NCBI GenBank assembly: GCA_943704525.1
Contig: CALSCQ010002821.1
Location: 1-25,266, forward strand
Length of the DNA: 25,266 nt
Reading direction: 5' to 3'
DNA from: Pigoraptor vietnamica
Lineage: Eukaryota; Opisthokonta; Filasterea
Shown one piece after another: positions 20,501-25,266 of this stretch. The notes under the pieces are model-generated. The model made no database searches and was not told the origin of the DNA. It saw only the letters and a program-made list of their open reading frames with translations. Positions within the stretch are counted from its first letter, which is position 1; each line of letters starts with the position of its first letter. Both the position numbers and the translations under genes were made by a program.

Positions 20501-20991
20501 CTTCGGCACGCGCACGCCGCACTCCCGAATGTACGCGGACGAGATCGCCGATGCAGTCAACAGCGGCGCTCTCACCCAGTATCACGAGGCGTTTTCACAC
20601 GTGCCGGTAGGTACAGACGAGATCGATGCACGAGCAGCACACACACAGTTCGATACTTACAAACGCATTGTTCCCACACACAGAATGGCGCTCTCCTCGT
20701 CCATGAAAAGTTCATTGCCGATGCCGACGACATTTGGGGGCTGCTCAACAAGGGCGCTGTGATCTATGTGTGCGGGTGAGTCTGCGTTGTCGCGAGTCGA
20801 TGGGATTTGCAAAAAATTTGTCACTGAAATCGGGGGTTTTCAGGGGTGCGAATGGCTTTGGGACGGCCATGACAGCCGCATTTCAGCGCCTTTTCGTCAC
20901 GCACGGCGGAGCAGCGACGGAGACGGACGCCGTTGCCCGAGTTGCCGACGCAATGTCGCGCGGACGGTGGTTGGAAGACCTGGCAGACTGA
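17529..20991 (+). CDS. P450-reductase-like diflavin reductase with mitochondrial presequence
   Basis: Sixteen exons: 17529-17666, 17738-17863, 17955-18092, 18173-18224, 18323-18401, 18528-18650, 18772-18846, 18945-19064, 19331-19449, 19521-19684, 19822-19971, 20080-20271, 20338-20407, 20473-20606, 20684-20775, 20844-20991. All phases agree; 639 residues. Residues 1-46 are basic, with no acidic residue and no membrane helix: a mitochondrial-type presequence in place of the ER anchor of cytochrome P450 reductase (CPR). The FMN domain (47-220) has GSQTGTA and [10 protein letters not shown]. The FAD domain (about 230-490) has [11 protein letters not shown] and RYYSISSSP. The NAD(P)H domain (492-639) has [10 protein letters not shown] and YVCG. 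Rat CPR hydride-transfer residues Ser457, Cys630 and Asp675 are kept (S422, C590, D636). NADPH-phosphate ligands Arg597 and Lys602 are H558 and A563, and FAD-stacking Trp677 is A638. Electrons run NAD(P)H to FAD to FMN to an acceptor; I infer Hcp as acceptor from the divergent pairing. Alternative: partner of a mitochondrial P450. Confidence 0.94.
19077..19240 (+). repeat. TG/CG-rich microsatellite in a diflavin reductase intron
   Basis: About 160 bases of interrupted TG, GTGC and GTGTAT repeats that begin within about 12 bases of the donor GTGGGT in the intron 19065-19330. The Cys/Val-rich open frames here are repeat artefacts. Confidence 0.93.
19991..20063 (+). repeat. Two diverged 32-bp direct repeats in a diflavin reductase intron
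   Basis: Copies at 19991-20022 and 20032-20063, each starting GCATCG-TCGCACATGCC and continuing TTGCCC-TCAC, differ at a few bases. They lie in the intron 19972-20079 and the second copy ends just before the acceptor region. Confidence 0.85.
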
Positions 20992-21887
20992 GGTGCCGCT
21001 AAAAGTGACGGCACGATGACGAAATTATTATTATATGGTCATATTAAAATGTGTCGTCAATATGATGCCACTAAACTTCGTCTATAGGAATCTATGTGCG
21101 TCATGTCGCTCGGGGTTGACAATTTGGACTGTGCTGGTTTATGCTTGAATATTTTCCGTTCTCAATTTAAAGACCCCGGTGGATGCCTTGGCAACCAAGA
21201 ATCGAAGTGGCAAATTGAATCTGTCCAGCAACCCGATAAATTTATTTAACAATAGAAAATGTATTGTCCAAATAATTATTACGCGCAGTGTCTTGCAACA
21301 CCAAATAACAGAGCAGTGGGTAGACTGGGAGCATAGTGAGAGAGACGAGAGACTTGCTCTCCCTCCACCGTGTCTGTGCGCATCCTCGTTGCAATTTCCT
21401 CGCGAATTTGACTCAAAGTGCCGCAACTGACCGCTGTCATTGGAGCGTGGAGTGTGAAGCTGCGCGTGGCACTCCGTGGGTTGCATTTGGGACTTGAAAC
21501 GGACTTTTCTCTCGCCGCGGCGTAATTCCCTCGCATTGCGTTGTTCACGATTCGAGGTGTTGGGCGCTTGCTTTCTCGCTTCGAACTCGTACTGGTCGAC
21601 CCGAACGGGGTCCTCTTCGTTGCACCTTGTCAGTTAGGAGGTCAATCGGCGATTCGGTCGCGATGGTGTAGCCCTGCGAGCACGGGCCGACTGGCCGCTG
21701 TGTGCGACCGTGACCGGGTGTGCGTCCGCAGCGCACCCGGGGTCATAGCCGCGGGAGCTGACACTTCTTTCGGCGAATTGCGCCACGAGCGCGAGTGGCG
21801 TTTGCGCTTGGGGTCTTGTTCAGGCCCTGTCGGCGGCGCTCGTCGCTTTTGACGATTCGCCGCCGCGTGCGTTGCCGTTGAGCGAAG
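20992..21887. other. Spacer between diflavin reductase and PPP4R4-like genes
   Basis: An 896-bp spacer. It starts with the reductase 3' UTR, with ATTAAA at 21043-21048, about 52 bases after the stop. The segment to about 21310 is clearly more AT-rich than the rest of the window. The right part returns to high GC and should carry the promoter and 5' UTR of the PPP4R4-like gene. I see no tRNA, repeat or conserved reading frame; short open frames on both strands resemble nothing. Confidence 0.5.
21043..21048 (+). terminator. Likely poly(A) signal of the diflavin reductase
   Basis: ATTAAA about 52 bases after the stop at 20989-20991, inside an AT-rich segment and followed by TGTG-rich sequence. 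The lectin-like gene has the same variant in the same kind of position. Confidence 0.5.
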
Positions 21888-24800
21888 ATGGACGACTGGG
21901 AAGAGGCCGGCGTGACGCCCCCTGGCGAACGCGAGGAGGGGGAGAACATTGACGAGGTCAATTCGGAGCGCTCGATCACTGGATTCAAGGTGGGCTCTTA
22001 CACTGCAGGCGTCTGTGGGTCAGTGGACGGTTGACGCGACGCACATGTTTCTCATTGCTCGATTCCCTGTGCATTTCGTGGCATATCTGATGGCATGCAT
22101 TTGCTGCCGCTCTCGCAGACCGCCGAAGAGATTGAAAAGCTCACGCTGGACGAGGAGCTTGACGACGTAGAGCGGATATTGGTATTGTTGCGGTAAGTGA
22201 ATCGCCGCAGCACATTTCATATGCTTGTGTTCGTTCGCGGCTGTGTGCGTGTGCGTGTGTATATGTGCGTATTCGCGTGTGCAGGTGTGTCTGTGTCATG
22301 TCTGTGCCTGTGTGTCAGTGTGTATGCGTGTCGCTCGCATGTGTGTCTGTGTCATGTGCCACGTGCCTGTGTGTCAGTGTGCGTGTCGCTCGCATGTGTG
22401 TGTGTCCTGAGGGTACTCTATGGTCTTGCGTCTAATCGGCGCCTGGGCCGCTCTCAGATCTGGCAACGTCGTGCAACAAACGAGTGCGATTGGCATGATT
22501 GCGGATGCGCTGAAGGTGGCAAAGGAGGGGACGATTGCGAAGATATTGCCGAAGATGAGGGAACTCATGGAGACGGGCGCCGCGCCGTTGCAACGCGCCG
22601 CGTGCGCGTGCCTGGAGCAAGTGGGCGAGCAGCGGCTGCTGTCTGGACAGGAGTACGCCACGCTCGTCCTCCCCTCGCTCCTGAAGAAGTGCGACCAGCG
22701 AGACTCTGCGGACGTGAGCAAGGCGTGGCTCGAGGCGCTGCTAAAGGGCATCCCGCTGCTCTCGCGCGACGTCGTCAAGTCGGAGCTGTTGGACTATGCG
22801 ATTCAGAAGGGGCACATGTCCAAGCCCGTGCAGTCGCGCCTCGGGTGCTCGCGGCTGCTCGGCAGCATTGCGTCGAAGCTGGACAGCGAGAGGTGCGTGC
22901 GTGCGCGAGCGGGGGGCAAGGGTGGATGTTCTGCGCAGCAATTGTTGTTTATCTTTAAGGCTTTAAGCGGGGACGTTTTGAGAAAATTAGAGTGTGTGTC
23001 TGTGTGTTGGGGACGCTTACTCGCTCGGGATTGGGAGCCGGTGACTGATGCGTGTGCGGCGTGGAATACTGCAGCATGTCGAAGGATTATTTCCAGAAAA
23101 TCAGCTCGCTGAGCCAGGACACGGACTATGACGTGCGCGTGTCGATGTGCACGCAGCTGGACGCCATCTGCAGAAGTGCCGGGTACGTCTCGTGCTCTAC
23201 TTGTGCGTGCTTGTGTGCGTGCGCGCCCGTGGTGTATGGTGTGGAATGGGTGGGTGTGTGTGCATGCGCTTGTGTGCGTCTGTGCGTTTGTGTGTGCGTC
23301 AACACGGCCTCATCGAGTCTCTCTATCGTCACAGCCTGGAGCACACAAAAGCGACGCTCATCCCCGAGATTGTTGAGCTCACAAACGACGAGGAGGTCGT
23401 CGTACGACTCGCGGCCTTCCAATGTCTGATTGATCTTGTGACTTTCTTGGATAAGGGTGCGTGCAATGGCAGGGCGTTAGGGGCTGGTGCCCAAGCTGCA
23501 TGGGCATCAGCAGAATTGGTGGATAAGTGGTCGTTGTGTGTGCGCGCGCGCGTGTGCGTGTGTTTGTGTGCGTGTGTGCGTTGTGTGGGAGCCGGGTATG
23601 TGTTGGAATGGGTGTGAGTGCTCGCAAGCGGCATATGGAAAGGCAAATCTTGCATAGTACCGAGAACTCAACTGCACTTGTCCGCAGCCACGCTCGTTGA
23701 GACGGTGGTGCCCATCGTGTGTCGCTTTGTGGAGTCTGCGCCCGACAACGAAAACACGACGCTCCACGTCGCCTCTCTCTTCGGAAAGATCCTCCACAGG
23801 CTGCACCGTGGGTGTTGCATTGAGTGGCGATCGTACAAATGGACCGTTGCGCACGTGCGTTTGAATTTGCCGTTGTGTCGGTACTGATGGCTCACTTCCA
23901 CCCCTCGCTCACACGCTCGCAGACCTCCTGAACGAAGCTCAGATGACGATGTTCCTCGACTTTTACCGAAAACTCGCAACGCACCCGAGCGCAGAGTGCC
24001 ACCGACATTGCGCTTACAATATGCCGGTGCGTACGATTGACGTGTGGTGCTATGCCGCCTTTTGTTGTGCGGGCATCGGGCCAAAATCCTGACACTCTTC
24101 TTGGCTGTCCAGGCGGTCATTCTCGTCGTTGGCGCGGCGCGATACCCGTCGGAGCTGCACTCTACGTTTTCGCTGCTCGTGCAAAACTTTGACCTCCGCG
24201 TGCGGAAGATTATTGCGTCCGCGTTCCACGAATTTGCGGCGATCATCCCGGGAGAGCTCGGCATGCGCTTTCTCAAGGGTTCGCTGACGCAGTTGTTCGA
24301 GGACAAGTCGGGCGAGGTGATTGGGGCGCTGCTGGAGCGCCTCGGGGACACGTTTGCGAGCTTTGCGACCAAGATGGACGAGGAAAAGAAGGTACGTGGC
24401 GTGCTGTGACGCCGTGATGACGCCATGGTGTCGTGGTTGAGAAGTGCTCTTTTCTTGCCGCGTGGACGACGATACAATTCCTCACATGCATGTCCTGCTT
24501 TGCTGCGTCGAGTGTGACTGACACTCTGTTTCGATGCCCCTTGCGCAGTACACGGTCTTCACGGACCTTCTTCCCGCCATTCTCACGTGCGAGACGAACG
24601 TGCGCACAAACTGGCGGCTGCAGGAGGCGCTCATGCGGCGCTTCAAGTCGTTTCCGGACTACTTCCCCTCGGAGCTCATCTACCAGAAGATTGTGCCCCT
24701 CGTCTTCCAGTACATGGCCCCTGAGGTACGTCTGCGCACGTTGCGCTGCAGTCTTTCTTTGGTGGTGCGATGGCGGTGTTGATTTGCTGCGCCGCGGTTT

Positions 24801-25266
24801 CATGGTCGCTTCGTTGCGAGGCATATGGGACGCAATGACTTCGCGCGCCACACGTGCATCTGAGAGATTGACCGAGTGCAACCCGCGCAGAAAATGTTGC
24901 CCGTGCGAGAAGCTGCGTCGGAGGCCCTCGTGGTGATCCTGCGTTCGAATCGCAAGGCGGACCAGCGGCGAGAAATGTGCCGGCGGATACTCACGGACTT
25001 TGGCAAGAGCCCGAGCAGCTGGAACCGCTCGCTCTTCGTCGACATTTGCCGCTTCGTCTGCGACACGTTTTCCCGGAAGTTCTTCAAGGAGACGTTTTAC
25101 GAGCACTATCTCGACATTGGAAAGGTGCGCCGAGTCGCCAAACTGCATGATTGTCGGTTTCCTTCCCCCTCGTCTGGTCTTGAGAGTCGCAGGCGATCGC
25201 GTATAGCGTGCTTTCAAGTATTCACGTGCTAACTAAACCCCCTCTCTTCTCCCTCCCCTCCCCCCC
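21888..25266 (+). CDS. PPP4R4: PPP4R4-like HEAT-repeat regulatory subunit of protein phosphatase 4 (partial, runs off the right edge)
   Basis: Ten exons seen: 21888-21989, 22119-22192, 22458-22892, 23075-23182, 23335-23456, 23688-23807, 23923-24026, 24113-24391, 24549-24725, 24891-25124. All phases agree, giving 585 residues before an open intron that starts at 25125. Human PPP4R4 is about 873 residues, so roughly a third is missing. The N-terminus is acidic. Residues about 35-58 (TAEEIEKLTLDEELDDVER) match the same block of human PPP4R4 (TPEEIERLTVDEDLSDIER). The rest is helical HEAT-repeat sequence with matching landmarks in order: SKAWLEALL, VQSRLGCSRLLG, YDVRVSMCTQL, VVRLAAFQCL, HCAYNMPAVI, NWRLQEAL and LPVREAASEAL. 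Family role: cytosolic scaffold binding the PP4 catalytic subunit. The last 60 bases of the window are pyrimidine-rich, as expected just upstream of the next 3' splice site. Confidence 0.93.
22244..22410 (+). repeat. TG-rich repeat with a 56-bp higher-order duplication in a PPP4R4-like intron
   Basis: In the intron 22193-22457, a unit starting GTGTGTCTGTGTCATGT and ending GTGTCGCTCGCAT occurs twice in tandem (about 22285-22340 and 22341-22394). It sits within wider TG-rich sequence. Confidence 0.85.
23195..23300 (+). repeat. TG/TGCG-rich degenerate repeat in a PPP4R4-like intron
   Basis: The intron 23183-23334 is dominated by TGTGCGTG-type sequence starting near its donor GTACGT. A similar tract is present at about 23530-23600 in the next intron. 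Confidence 0.8.

Noticed and set aside
21139-21486. AT-rich spacer as a mobile-element remnant
   Set aside because: No terminal repeats, target-site duplication or transposase-like frame could be seen.
24273-25217. 314-codon minus-strand open frame opposite the PPP4R4-like gene
   Set aside because: Antisense shadow of GC-rich exons. It is Arg/Pro/Ser-rich, with no family resemblance, and the opposite strand is clearly coding.
25185-25230. An eleventh PPP4R4 exon after the CAG at about 25189-25191
   Set aside because: The following residues do not match the family and the sequence turns into a long pyrimidine tract, so the real acceptor probably lies beyond the window.

Overview
The window is nuclear DNA from a GC-rich, intron-dense protist. 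It carries eight protein genes, seven complete and one cut by the right edge, with about 74 spliceosomal introns in 25 kb. Nearly all introns are GT-AG, with donors such as GTGAGT, GTGCGT and GTAAGT. Exons were joined by hand from splice sites, reading phase and protein-family conservation, and every junction used keeps frame except the two flagged as uncertain. Introns are short and often carry TG/CA microsatellites or G/C homopolymers. The severin gene points towards an amoebozoan-like organism, but the sequence alone does not fix the species. I found no rRNA, tRNA, CRISPR, transposon or virus-derived element.

Layout: (1) 216-1339, minus: DPH4/DNAJC24-type J-protein of diphthamide synthesis. 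(2) 1755-4931, minus: severin, a three-repeat gelsolin-family actin-severing protein with 12 exons. (3) 5602-7766, plus, divergent from severin: a predicted lipid-anchored protein with a jacalin-like lectin domain and a beta-trefoil-like domain. (4) 8337-10011, plus: maltose/galactoside-type O-acetyltransferase with an unrecognised N-terminal extension. (5) 10275-13776, minus: ALDH7A1/antiquitin aldehyde dehydrogenase with a mitochondrial presequence. (6) 14080-17054, minus: hybrid-cluster protein (Hcp) with a mitochondrial presequence. (7) 17529-20991, plus, head-to-head with Hcp: a P450-reductase-like diflavin reductase whose membrane anchor is replaced by a mitochondrial presequence. (8) 21888 to past the right edge, plus: PPP4R4-like HEAT-repeat regulator of protein phosphatase 4.

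The most notable part is 10.3-21.0 kb, where three predicted mitochondrial redox enzymes lie side by side. Hcp and the diflavin reductase share a 474-bp divergent promoter region. The reductase keeps the flavin and hydride-transfer residues of cytochrome P450 reductase. It has lost the residues that recognise the 2'-phosphate of NADPH (Arg597 to His, Lys602 to Ala) and the FAD-stacking Trp677 (to Ala), in ungapped alignments. My inference is that it is an NADH-using mitochondrial reductase that feeds electrons to Hcp. That would make it a eukaryotic counterpart of bacterial Hcr built from an unrelated scaffold, for nitric oxide or hydroxylamine detoxification. ALDH7, an NAD-linked dehydrogenase, could supply NADH in the same compartment.
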